This document shows, in pieces, positions 1 to 6,161 of a DNA stretch of 8,200 nt. The notes beneath the pieces were generated by a model, which was not told the DNA's origin, searched no databases, and saw only the letters and a program-made list of their open reading frames with translations. Position 1 is the stretch's first letter; the number at the start of each line of letters is the position of its first letter. This DNA is from Microbacteriaceae bacterium (GTDB lineage Bacteria > Actinomycetota > Actinomycetes > Actinomycetales > Microbacteriaceae): contig JAAYAS010000069.1 of NCBI GenBank assembly GCA_012719255.1, positions 1-8,200 on the forward strand. Direction: 5' to 3'. The position numbers and the translations under genes are program-made.

Positions 1-418
1 GCCGCAGGTGCCGGGTGAGGTGGAGGTCGTACGCCGAGCCGAGCTTCGCGCCGATGCGGACGCCGGGGCGGTCGACGTCGTCGACGCCCCCGATGGCCGA
101 GTCGCCGGGCACGGCGTACATGCCCTCGATGAGCACGTAGGGCTCGGTGAACGCGAGCTGCTCGGCGCGGCCGGGGTCGACGGCGACGAAGCCGACGTCG
201 ACCGCACCGGTCGCGATCGCGTCGACCGACTTGCGGGCGGCGTCGACGCAGACGAGCTCGACCGGCACCTCGAGCTCGGCGCCGAGCGCGCGGGCGAGGT
301 CGACGGTGATGCCCGAGGGCGCATCCGCGGTGCCCTGCGCGAGCACCGGGTTGCCGAGGTTGATGACGGCGCGCAGCGCGCCGGTGGGCGCGAGCTCGTG
401 GCGGATCGACTCGTTCAT
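1..418 (-). CDS. Family-3 solute-binding-domain protein without signal peptide (partial, 3' end off window)
   Basis: The reading frame opens with ATG at 418 (protein begins MNESIRHELAPTGALRAVIN) and stays open to the left edge, giving about 139 residues of the N-terminal part. The pattern LRAVINLGNPVLAQ, then SGITVDLARALGAELEVPVE, then a DAIATGAVDVGFVAVDPGRA segment followed by FTEPYVLIEG, is the first lobe of the bacterial extracellular solute-binding protein family 3 (amino-acid binding type). No signal peptide or lipobox precedes the domain, so the product should stay in the cytosol. It may therefore be a stand-alone ligand-binding or enzyme-like member (cyclohexadienyl dehydratase belongs to this fold) rather than the receptor of an ABC importer; this is inference. 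The start lies 10 bp after the hydrolase stop. A TAGGCT box overlapping that stop sits 7 bases before the ATG, suggesting a leaderless transcript of its own. The ligand cannot be told. Confidence 0.8.
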   Translation of the reverse strand, partial: MNESIRHELAPTGALRAVINLGNPVLAQGTADAPSGITVDLARALGAELEVPVELVCVDAARKSVDAIATGAVDVGFVAVDPGRAEQLAFTEPYVLIEGMYAVPGDSAIGGVDDVDRPGVRIGAKLGSAYDLHLTRHLR

Positions 419-425
419 GCCCGCC

Positions 426-431
426 AGCCTA
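426..431 (-). promoter_or_regulatory. Putative leaderless -10 box (TAGGCT) of the solute-binding-protein gene
   Basis: On the minus strand the text reads TAGGCT, seven bases, then ATG at 418. TAGGCT fits the actinobacterial -10 pattern TANNNT, and transcription would begin at about 419, almost on the start codon. The first three bases of the box are the TAG stop codon of the upstream hydrolase. The same TAGGCT-N7-ATG arrangement recurs at 2255-2240. No convincing -35 box is seen. Confidence 0.45.
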
Positions 432-1628
432 GGGGGCGCCGCCGACGCCGGGCCGGGGCGGGTCGCATCCGGGCCGCGCGGCTCCCCGGCCGCCGAGCTC
501 GCGCACGAGGAATCGACTCGCGAGCGCGGCGACGATGCGGTGCGCGCGCCGATGGCCGATGCGACCGCTCCAGCCCACCCAGCGGGCCCATGGGAACCAC
601 CGCGGCGCATCCGTGAAGTCGATGTGGTGCATGCCGCGGACGCGCACGATCCGGCCGGTGCCCGGCGCCTGCGCGGCGAGCGCCGAGACCATCGAGCCGT
701 GGGTCTCGGCGATCACCTCCTCGGGCCAGCCGCCGGCCCGGCGACGCTCGCGGCGCATGTCGTCGGCGGGCCGGGTGAGCCAGAGCGCGGCGGCCGGGAT
801 GCCCTCCGCCGCGACCCCGGGCGGCATCGTCGCATCGAGCATCAGGCACGCGGCGAAGCGCGAGTCGGCCCGCGCGGCGACGGCCGGGATCGTGCCTCCG
901 AGCGAGACGCCCATCACCCCGCTCCGGCGGGTGTCGACGACCGGGGCGAGCAGGGGATCGTCGCCGAGGGCGTCGAGGGCGGCGCTCGCATCGGCGACGA
1001 GGTGCGCGTGCACCTCCTCGCGCGACCGGCCCTCGTAGAGGCTCCCGCGCGCGAGCATGGTCGCCGCGGTGCCGTCGGCGAGCCGCGCCCGCGCCGAGAC
1101 GTACGGCTGGTCGATCGCGACGACGACGAGTCCCCACGAGACGAGCTCCTCGATGAGCGCGGTGCTCGCGGTCGGGAAGCCGCCGAATCCCGAGAGGGCG
1201 ACGACCGCCGGGAACGTCCGCCCGGCGAGCGGCGGCGCCTCGAGGATCGCGCGGGCGCGCGTCGCCGTGAGCTTGCGGAAGAGGACCGCGGGCGGTGCCG
1301 TGCGGCCGTCGGTGACGACCCGCAGCGCCTGCAGGAGCGCCGCGAGCACGAGCGGCGCGTCGGGGAGGTAGCGGGCGCGCTCGCCGGAAGTCGTGGCGGT
1401 GGGGTACCAGATCTGCGCGGGCAGCTCTCGGATGCGCCCCTCGCCGGGCGCGAGCAGTTCGGCGCGCTCGGGGTCGCGCCAGTGCCGGAGGGCGGTGCCG
1501 ACGCGGTGCGGACCGCCCGGTACCGGGAAGCGCACCGGGCGGAGGAGCGCCGCGGCGGCGATCGCGAGCGCGCCGACGGCGGCCAATGCGGCAGTGCGCT
1601 TCGCCGTCCGCAGTGCTGCCGCCGGCAC
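429..1628 (-). CDS. Membrane-anchored alpha/beta hydrolase, platelet-activating-factor acetylhydrolase-like
   Basis: A 399-residue serine hydrolase of the PAF-acetylhydrolase/dienelactone-hydrolase type, expected to cleave ester bonds; the substrate is unknown. Residues 12-29 (after a basic start) form a hydrophobic anchor or signal segment, so the catalytic domain probably faces outward. The oxyanion region is around LSGFGGFPTAST (145-156). The nucleophile elbow is G240-V-S242-L-G244, the acid is probably D265 in LMLDATMPPG, and the histidine is H334 or H335 in GMHHIDFTDAP, a layout typical of the PAF-AH family. The start chosen is GTG at 1628, two bases after the stop of the upstream gene, implying translational coupling; no clear ribosome-binding site is visible. 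The frame is open much further upstream (to 2105), but that part is arginine-rich antisense-like text overlapping the preceding gene and is not believed. A TTG a few codons inside is an alternative start. Confidence 0.85.
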   Translation of the reverse strand: MPAAALRTAKRTAALAAVGALAIAAAALLRPVRFPVPGGPHRVGTALRHWRDPERAELLAPGEGRIRELPAQIWYPTATTSGERARYLPDAPLVLAALLQALRVVTDGRTAPPAVLFRKLTATRARAILEAPPLAGRTFPAVVALSGFGGFPTASTALIEELVSWGLVVVAIDQPYVSARARLADGTAATMLARGSLYEGRSREEVHAHLVADASAALDALGDDPLLAPVVDTRRSGVMGVSLGGTIPAVAARADSRFAACLMLDATMPPGVAAEGIPAAALWLTRPADDMRRERRRAGGWPEEVIAETHGSMVSALAAQAPGTGRIVRVRGMHHIDFTDAPRWFPWARWVGWSGRIGHRRAHRIVAALASRFLVRELGGRGAARPGCDPPRPGVGGAP

Positions 1629-1630
1629 GG

Positions 1631-2242
1631 TCAGCGCCGGTCCGGGTGCGGGATCGGGTCGTCCGGCAGCCGGAGCAGCGCTGCGACGCGCTCGGCCTCG
1701 ATCGGCCGGTAGCGGCGGTCGACGCGGTCGCCGCCGCCGTAGAGGCGCACGATGAGGGCGCGCGAGGCGCGGTCGATGGGGGCGTCGTCGTCGACGAGGA
1801 TGCGGTTGGCGATGCCGATGGCGCGATCCGTCGACAGCGCGGCGATCGCCGAGTCGAGCAGACGGCGCCGCTCGGCGTCGACCCCCGCCGCGCCGCGCGC
1901 GCGGAGCTGCTCGACGGCGAGCCCGACGCCGATCATCGTCATGAGGAACCGCGACCGCGAGTGCGCGTCGCGGAGGATCTCGGCCGCATCGGCGGCCATG
2001 ATCTCGAGCGAGGCGGCGAGCACGCCCGGGTCGATCTCGGCGGCCGCGCCGATCTCCGCGGGCGCGCGCTCCCCCGTGCGCCGCCGGCCGAGCCGCTCGA
2101 GCCACGACCGGAATCGGGGCGAGTCGTCGAGCACCGCAGCGCCCCCGACGACGCCCGCCACGAGCATCCCCGCGAGCACCGCGGCCGCGCGCATCGACCC
2201 GCCCCCGCGCGCGGGGCGGTCGCTGCTGCCGGTACCGTCCAT
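1631..2242 (-). CDS. Hypothetical membrane-anchored protein
   Basis: I do not recognise this 203-residue protein. It has a short polar start, one hydrophobic segment (about residues 19-38, AAAVLAGMLVAGVVGGAAVL) and then a mostly helical, charged domain. The conserved-looking parts are FLMTMIGVGLAVEQLRARGA (99-118), LSTDRAIGIANRILVDDDAP (136-155) and the tail RALIVRLYGGGDRVDRRYRP (161-180). It reads as a single-span membrane protein with an outward-facing soluble domain. The start at ATG 2242 is preferred because a TAGGCT -10-like box lies 7 bases before it. A second ATG at 2194, preceded by a GGGGGCGGG stretch, would give 187 residues starting just before the hydrophobic segment and is nearly as likely. 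The stop is 2 bp from the start of the hydrolase gene, so the two are probably made together and may act on the same envelope process. Confidence 0.7.
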   Translation of the reverse strand: MDGTGSSDRPARGGGSMRAAAVLAGMLVAGVVGGAAVLDDSPRFRSWLERLGRRRTGERAPAEIGAAAEIDPGVLAASLEIMAADAAEILRDAHSRSRFLMTMIGVGLAVEQLRARGAAGVDAERRRLLDSAIAALSTDRAIGIANRILVDDDAPIDRASRALIVRLYGGGDRVDRRYRPIEAERVAALLRLPDDPIPHPDRR

Positions 2243-2249
2243 GCGCGAC

Positions 2250-2255
2250 AGCCTA
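2250..2255 (-). promoter_or_regulatory. Putative leaderless -10 box (TAGGCT) of the hypothetical protein/hydrolase operon
   Basis: On the minus strand TAGGCT is followed by seven bases and then ATG at 2242. This is the same architecture as at 431-416. It overlaps an 8-bp palindrome GCCTAGGC (2251-2258). No clear -35 element is visible. Confidence 0.4.
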
Positions 2256-2330
2256 GGCAACGTCGCTGACCGCGCCTGTGCCGTCACCGCCTTCGACGAC
2301 GCGCGTCACCTCGCCGTCGCAGACCTCTGG

Positions 2331-2336
2331 TAGATA
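2331..2336 (+). promoter_or_regulatory. Possible leaderless -10 box (TAGATA) upstream of the plus-strand membrane-protein pair
   Basis: TAGATA lies exactly six bases before ATG 2343, so a standard -10 position would put the transcription start on the A of the start codon. There is no good Shine-Dalgarno sequence, which agrees with leaderless translation. The last base deviates from TANNNT, and no -35 is seen, so this is weak. Confidence 0.3.
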
Positions 2337-2342
2337 CGGGAC

Positions 2343-3533
2343 ATGCTGCTCGTCATCCGCCTCGTGCTCGCACTGCTCGCCGGCGGCCTGCTCGCCGCCG
2401 CCCTGCTCAATGCCTTCGAGGGCGATTGGGAGTCGGTGGTGCTCGACGCAGTCGGCGCCGTCGCCCTGATCGTCACCGTCGCCCTGCTCGGCATGGGCGA
2501 CGAAGCGCGTCACAGAGCAGCGCACCGACGCGAGCTTCGCTCGCAGGACCGCAGGGCACGAGCCGAGATCCTCGCGCTGAAGCGCATCGGCACGGGTTCC
2601 GACGAGCCACGCTTCGACTACCGCATCGAGCTCCTCGTGCATCCGCCAGACCTGCCGCCGTACCGAACCCATATCGAACGCGACGTCGACCCGCTCACCG
2701 AGGCCGACGTCTACAAGAAGGGCAGGATGGTGCTCGTTCGGCTCATCGACGCCGAAAGCGGCGAGGTCGAGGTGCTCCACCCGTTGCGCGACGCGACGCC
2801 GCCGGTCTCCGCCGAGAAAACAGTCGAGTGGGCGGCGATCCGTTCGCAGTACCTCGACGCCGACGCGGCCGCCGGCGCGCCGGCCCCCGCCTCCCACTCG
2901 GACGGCTGGCGCGGCCTGCGCCTCCCCGAGGTGAGGCGCATCCCGCGCTGGCACCGCCCGCTCCTCAGCCTCACCGTCGCCGGCGGCTTCGCCGCGGCCC
3001 TGCTCGTCGTGTTCGACGGGGCGCTGTCGAGCACCGTCGAGCGGCTACGGCTCGGCGAGCTCGACCCGTCGGTGCATTCCTCGTCGGTGCGCGCCCGCGA
3101 CGCCGCCGAGGATGCGGTGCAGCGCGCCGGGAGCGACGAGATCCACTCCCTCTACCTCCGCGACACCGGCTATCAGGCCGAGATCCAGGCGCCCGATTCG
3201 CTGAAGGTCGGCACCTGGCGGGTCGCCGCCGATGGGACGCTCCTGCCGGGCGCGTTCCGCGAGTGGTCCGACGCCACCTTCGCGGCGCCGAACTCGATGC
3301 TCCGCGCCGAGGCCTTCGACATCGACGACGTGCCCTGGGCGGCGATCCCCGAGGTGCGGGCCGAGGGCACCCGCATCTGCGAATCGCGCTACGAGGCCGA
3401 CCTCGAGGCGGTCAACGCGATCCGCATCCGCAGCGTCGGCGGCACGATCCGCTTCGAGTTCATGGCCCGGCTCGACACGGGCGAGTCGTGCACGCTGGAG
3501 TTCGACGCCGACGCCCGAGAGATCGAGCGATGA
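2343..3533 (+). CDS. Three-span membrane protein with cytosolic beta-rich segment and extracytoplasmic C-terminal domain
   Basis: A 396-residue protein of unknown function. Two hydrophobic segments (1-23 and 33-51) are followed by a basic loop, RHRAAHRRELRSQDRRARAE, and a soluble segment. That segment contains DYRIELLVHPPDLPPYRTHI (92-111) and VYKKGRMVLVRLIDAESGEV (123-142), a pattern common in actinobacterial membrane proteins related to DUF3592. A third span (about 207-225) leads to a C-terminal domain (228-396) that should lie outside the membrane. Its only two cysteines, C346 (RICESR) and C383 (ESCTLE), are both in that outer domain and could form a disulfide bond. The start at ATG 2343 gives the first membrane span at once and matches a leaderless -10. 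The stop overlaps the next start (ATGA), so the two membrane proteins are translationally coupled. No enzymatic motif is seen; a structural or sensing role is only a guess. Confidence 0.8.
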   Translation: MLLVIRLVLALLAGGLLAAALLNAFEGDWESVVLDAVGAVALIVTVALLGMGDEARHRAAHRRELRSQDRRARAEILALKRIGTGSDEPRFDYRIELLVHPPDLPPYRTHIERDVDPLTEADVYKKGRMVLVRLIDAESGEVEVLHPLRDATPPVSAEKTVEWAAIRSQYLDADAAAGAPAPASHSDGWRGLRLPEVRRIPRWHRPLLSLTVAGGFAAALLVVFDGALSSTVERLRLGELDPSVHSSSVRARDAAEDAVQRAGSDEIHSLYLRDTGYQAEIQAPDSLKVGTWRVAADGTLLPGAFREWSDATFAAPNSMLRAEAFDIDDVPWAAIPEVRAEGTRICESRYEADLEAVNAIRIRSVGGTIRFEFMARLDTGESCTLEFDADAREIER

Positions 3534-4297
3534 GTCGCCGCCGGGCCGACGCGCACGACCCGGGTTCGCACGGCGCCGAGGCGCCCGCGACCGCCCGGCG
3601 GCGCCGCCGCAACGGCATCGTGATGCTCGTCATCGGCGGGGTGCTGCTGCTCGCCGCGTCCGCGCTCGCGTTCGCCGCCGGCTACGAGGTGCGGCGACTC
3701 CTCGGCGAGGACGCACCCGGATGGGCGCGGGGGTTCGTGAGCCTCGCACAGTGGGTCACCGGCATCGCCGGGGTCTTCGCCTGGGTGGCCGGCATGGAGG
3801 CCCTGCGCGCGACGAGGCCCGACGCCGAACGGCGCGCCCGGCGACGGTCGCGCCTCGGCGTGCGGGGCCTCGTCGGGCTGCTCATGCTCTGGCCCGCCGC
3901 GTACGGCGTCGGCGTGCTGCTGAGGCCCGCCGTCTCCGATCTGGCGGCCGACGACCGCGTCCGGGCCTGGTTCTTCGTCATCCTGGGTGTCGGCGGCGCG
4001 ATCGCGTTCGAGTTGCAGACCGCGAAGGGGGTGCGCACCGCTCGACACTACGAGGAGGTGCGCGCCCGCGGCACCGACACGATCGGCGTCGTCGTCGCCT
4101 CTCGCGTCATCGAGGACGACGGCGGCGGCGACATCGCCTCGCCGCTCGTCGTCGAGTTCGTGGACGCGGCGGGCGCGACCCGGCGGATCACGCGCCGCGT
4201 CGCGGGCAACGTCCCGGTCGGCGCCCGAATGCGGCTGCGCTACGTGCACGACGACCCGCGGCTGCCGCCGGTGCTCGGCGGGATCGCGGCGCCGTAG
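3530..4297 (+). CDS. DUF3592-like membrane protein
   Basis: A 255-residue protein that begins at the ATG overlapping the previous stop (ATGA at 3530-3533). After a polar, arginine-rich N-terminus come four hydrophobic segments, about 30-50, 71-89, 112-131 and 147-161. The C-terminal cytosolic region (about 181-250) reads TIGVVVASRVIEDDGG, SPLVVEFVDAAGATRRITR, then VPVGARMRLRYVHDDPRLPP. This is the DUF3592 signature, in which a short beta-sheet domain ends in a V-x-V-x-Y-x-x-x-DP motif. The function of DUF3592 proteins is not known. Coupling to the upstream gene, which carries a similar segment, suggests that the two products assemble together in the membrane. An alternative reading in which this frame is open from 2426 is a shadow of the upstream gene. 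Confidence 0.82.
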   Translation: MSRRRADAHDPGSHGAEAPATARRRRRNGIVMLVIGGVLLLAASALAFAAGYEVRRLLGEDAPGWARGFVSLAQWVTGIAGVFAWVAGMEALRATRPDAERRARRRSRLGVRGLVGLLMLWPAAYGVGVLLRPAVSDLAADDRVRAWFFVILGVGGAIAFELQTAKGVRTARHYEEVRARGTDTIGVVVASRVIEDDGGGDIASPLVVEFVDAAGATRRITRRVAGNVPVGARMRLRYVHDDPRLPPVLGGIAAP

Positions 4298-4332
4298 CGC
4301 TCGGCGCCGTGCCGGCCGACCGCCGCGCCGTC

Positions 4333-4358
4333 GCGTCGGGGTCGCCGCGGCCCGACGC
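4333..4358. terminator. Candidate bidirectional terminator hairpin
   Basis: GCGTCGGG (4333-4340) and CCCGACGC (4351-4358) form a perfect 8-bp GC-rich stem with a 10-base loop. It lies in the 96-bp gap between two convergent genes, where a shared terminator is expected. No T-run follows on either side, so it would be a non-canonical terminator of the kind often seen in high-GC actinobacteria. Confidence 0.4.
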
Positions 4359-4393
4359 CCCGCGCGTTGATGGGCTCGAGGCGGCGCAGGGGG

Positions 4394-5035
4394 TCAGTGG
4401 AGCCGCAGCAGCTCGGCGATCGGCACCGGCCGCCGAGACACGGCGCCGGGATCGCGGCCCTCGGCCGTGAAGGGGAACGGGAACAGCGACAGCCCCTGCG
4501 CCGGGGTGAGCGCCGCGACCTCCGCCTCCCAGCCGGGCCAGCGCAGGTCGTCGAACACCGACGACAGCGAGCCGTCGAGCACGGCGGTGACGAACGCGGT
4601 GTGCCCGCCGCCGAGCCCCTCTCATTCGAGGGTGTCGGGGGCGTAGTAGCAGACCTCGCCGGGCGCAACGCCGAGCCCGCCGCCGTCGATCGCGAAGCGG
4701 CCGCCGAGCACGTCGTGGCCGACGAGCATCGCGCCGGGGGCCGGGGCAGGCTCGCCGGGCTCGCCGATGCCGTTGACGGCGGCGAGGTCGGGCAGGTGCT
4801 CGCCGCCGCCGCCGTAGAGCCGGAACCACCCGTGCTCGGCGACGATGCCGCCGCAGTGCAGCGCCATCGCCCCGAGGAACGACCGCGCGGTCACCTGCAG
4901 CCGGCGGATCGTGTCGCGCCCGCGGTCGGGGTCGACCGGCAGGGCCGTGGCGGTGCTCGCGGCGAGCAGCCGCTCGAGGTGTGGCCAGGCCGGGTCGTCG
5001 ACGTCGACGAGCTCGTCGACGGTGCGGATGCGCAT
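4394..5035 (-). pseudogene. DUF2625 protein gene interrupted by an in-frame TGA
   Basis: The frame starts at ATG 5035 (MRIRTVDELVDVDDPAWPHL), with GAGGG overlapping the preceding TGA as ribosome-binding site. It encodes the DUF2625 hallmarks FLGAMALHCGGIVAEHGWFR (53-72), GAMLVGHDVLGGRFAIDGGG (101-120) and VCYYAPDTLE (128-137), then hits TGA at 4624-4622. The same frame continues without a shift as EGLGGGHTAFVTAVLDG, SLSSVFDDLRWPGWEAEV and PFPFTAEGRDPG, and ends PVPIAELLRLH at a second TGA (4396-4394). DUF2625 proteins normally read APDTLEW at this point, so a TGG tryptophan codon has become TGA. The full 213-codon length matches the family. It may be a very recent pseudogene, a sequencing error, or a stop that is read through. 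The biochemical role of DUF2625 is unknown. It follows ytoQ by 9 bp and is probably co-transcribed with it. Confidence 0.8.
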
Positions 5036-5044
5036 GCGGGGCCC

Positions 5045-5485
5045 TCAGTCGCGCAGCACGTAGCGGAGCGTCTCCACCACCTGCTCGGTGGTGGTGCACC
5101 AGGCCTGCGCCTCGGCGTCGACCTCCTTGAGCGGATGCACGAGGTCGGCGTCGTGGAGCGTGAGGTACGGCGTGCCGAGCGCGGCGCAGTAGCCCGCGTC
5201 GAACGCGGCATTCCACTGCTTGTACTCGTGCCCGAAGCGCACGACCACGAGGTCGGCCTGCTGGATGAGCGTGCGGGTGCGGATCGCGTTCACCTTCGAC
5301 GACTGGTGGTCGCGCCAGAACCCGCTCGGGGTCTCGCCGAGGTGATCGCCGGCGGCGTCGCTCGCGGGGTGGTCGGTCACCGGTGCGGTGAACTCGACGT
5401 CGAGGCCCGCGGCCTCAGCGCCGCGCGCGATCTCCTCGCGCCAGTCGGTGTGGATCTCGCCGGAGAGGTAGACGGTGAAGGTCAA
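5045..5485 (-). CDS. ytoQ: YtoQ family protein (nucleoside 2-deoxyribosyltransferase-like)
   Basis: The 146-residue product closely follows the pattern of Bacillus YtoQ, a family placed in the nucleoside 2-deoxyribosyltransferase superfamily. Seen are FTVYLSGEIHTDWREEIARG (3-22), the segment GETPSGFWRDHQSSKVNAIR (50-69), QADLVVVRFGHEYKQWNAAF (76-95) with the Y-K-Q-W-N core, and VHPLKE (116-121). The enzymatic activity of YtoQ itself is not established as far as I know. The start is taken as TTG at 5485 because the conserved region starts at the next codons, GGGAG lies 9 bases upstream, and the resulting length equals the family's. A GTG at 5539 would only add a low-quality extension across a palindrome. 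It heads a two-gene unit with the DUF2625 gene. Confidence 0.87.
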   Translation of the reverse strand: MTFTVYLSGEIHTDWREEIARGAEAAGLDVEFTAPVTDHPASDAAGDHLGETPSGFWRDHQSSKVNAIRTRTLIQQADLVVVRFGHEYKQWNAAFDAGYCAALGTPYLTLHDADLVHPLKEVDAEAQAWCTTTEQVVETLRYVLRD

Positions 5486-5521
5486 GGCTGCTGACTCCCA
5501 TGCATCGAGGTCGACGGGGAC

Positions 5522-5537
5522 GCGGCGGATCCGCCGC
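5522..5537. repeat. 16-bp perfect palindrome upstream of ytoQ
   Basis: GCGGCGGATCCGCCGC is a perfect palindrome placed 37-52 bases before the ytoQ start codon. It partly overlaps a second inverted repeat, CCGCAC-C-GTGCGG (5534-5546), so the two foldings would exclude each other. It could be a repressor site, a 5' leader hairpin or a terminator stem for the upstream minus-strand gene. Confidence 0.5.
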
Positions 5538-5547
5538 ACCGTGCGGC

Positions 5548-5553
5548 ACCCTA
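5548..5553 (-). promoter_or_regulatory. Possible -10 box (TAGGGT) for ytoQ
   Basis: TAGGGT on the minus strand fits TANNNT and would start transcription near 5541. That gives a leader of about 55 bases containing the 16-bp palindrome and the GGGAG ribosome-binding site. No good -35 box is found at the usual distance. Confidence 0.3.
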
Positions 5554-5600
5554 CCCGGCCCGCATCGGCATCGCCCGGACCGTGCCCGACGACCCGGTGG

Positions 5601-5972
5601 TCAGCCGTCGAACGCGGCCTTCAGGCAGCGCATCGCCGCGAGTGTCTTCGGCACGCCGAGGTAGGGCATGAGGTGCACGAAGCACTCCGCGACCTCCTCC
5701 TTCGTCATGGCGGCGACCTCGACCGCGGTGCGGATGTGGCCGGTGAGCTGCGGCTCGACCCCGCCCATCGCCGCGAGCGCCGCCATGTTCAGCATCTGCC
5801 GGTCGCGCAGCTCGAGGCCCTCGCGCTGGTAGGTGCCGCCGAACACCGCCTCGACCACCCAGTCGGATGCGCCGGGCGCGTACTCGTCGAGCTGCCGCTT
5901 CCAGGCGGCGGCACCCTCCGGCGACTGCGTCGCCTCGACGAACTCGTCGCCCTTGGCCCGGTTCAGCTCCAC
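5601..5972 (-). CDS. Carboxymuconolactone decarboxylase family protein
   Basis: The product (123 residues from GTG 5972) has the all-helical carboxymuconolactone decarboxylase fold signature: LELRDRQMLNMAALAAMGGV, then PQLTGHIRTAVEVAAMTKEE and VAECFVHLMPYLGVPKTLAA. It has C97 and H100 but no AhpD-type CxxC pair, so it is closer to the decarboxylase/PcaC-like branch than to the peroxidase branch; the substrate is unknown. GTG 5972 is chosen because AGGAGG (5983-5978) lies five bases upstream and a TAGCCT box (6015-6010) would start the transcript near 6003. However, the residues just before it (RFEEGI) resemble the usual N-terminus of the family. The frame is open to another GTG at 6101, inside a ychF-like repeat, so the original start may have been lost or moved. 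Base composition is high-GC, like the backbone. Confidence 0.8.
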   Translation of the reverse strand: MELNRAKGDEFVEATQSPEGAAAWKRQLDEYAPGASDWVVEAVFGGTYQREGLELRDRQMLNMAALAAMGGVEPQLTGHIRTAVEVAAMTKEEVAECFVHLMPYLGVPKTLAAMRCLKAAFDG

Positions 5973-5977
5973 GATGC

Positions 5978-5983
5978 CCTCCT
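5978..5983 (-). promoter_or_regulatory. Strong Shine-Dalgarno AGGAGG deciding the start at 5972
   Basis: AGGAGG on the minus strand lies 5 bases before GTG 5972. It is the only perfect ribosome-binding site noticed in the window and favours the short form of the carboxymuconolactone decarboxylase-like protein. Confidence 0.5.
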
Positions 5984-6009
5984 CGAATCGCCCGCTGCGG
6001 TCGCGATCG

Positions 6010-6015
6010 AGGCTA
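6010..6015 (-). promoter_or_regulatory. Possible -10 box (TAGCCT) for the carboxymuconolactone decarboxylase gene
   Basis: TAGCCT fits TANNNT and would give a leader of about 31 bases carrying AGGAGG in front of GTG 5972. The -35 region is not recognisable. Confidence 0.3.
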
Positions 6016-6080
6016 GCCCAGTCCGGGTTCGGCGAGTTCGAACGGCTCGACGGACTGCGGGAAAGGCGCCGGTCGCGCTC

Positions 6081-6102
6081 GACGTCGAAGCGGAACTCCA
6101 CC
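6081..6102 (-). repeat. ychF 3'-end-like repeat, copy A
   Basis: On the minus strand this 22-bp stretch encodes VEFRFDV, almost the C-terminus of YchF (VVEFRFNV). It matches copy B at 6606-6627 in 20 of 22 positions; only the sixth and nineteenth bases on the plus strand differ. It lies between the divergent carboxymuconolactone decarboxylase and acetyltransferase genes and points the same way as the real ychF end. No stop codon follows it directly. It is a candidate attachment-site remnant. Confidence 0.55.
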
Positions 6103-6161
6103 GGGTTGCGTCAGCGTGAGCGGCGGGGTCGTGGGCTCGGCGGGCTGGGAGACTATGGAGC

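Noticed and set aside
8..1712. Long plus-strand frames (8-616, 147-1712) and the upstream extension of the hydrolase frame to 2105
   Set aside because: Arginine-, alanine- and aspartate-rich text typical of the antisense or shifted frames of high-GC genes; they overlap genes with clear family motifs on the minus strand.
2426..3529. Plus-strand frame open from 2426 in front of the DUF3592-like gene, suggesting a fusion
   Set aside because: The part before 3530 is a shadow of the 396-residue membrane protein; the real start is the ATG overlapping its stop.
4188..5216. Minus-strand 342-residue frame and plus-strand 375-residue frame (4367-5494)
   Set aside because: Low-complexity arginine/alanine or acidic text across the ytoQ and DUF2625 genes, which have clear family motifs in another frame.
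5385..5406. Similarity of GAACTCGACGTC inside ytoQ to the ychF-like repeat
   Set aside because: Only a short shared stretch inside a conserved coding sequence (encoding VEFTAP); it does not continue over the 22-bp repeat.
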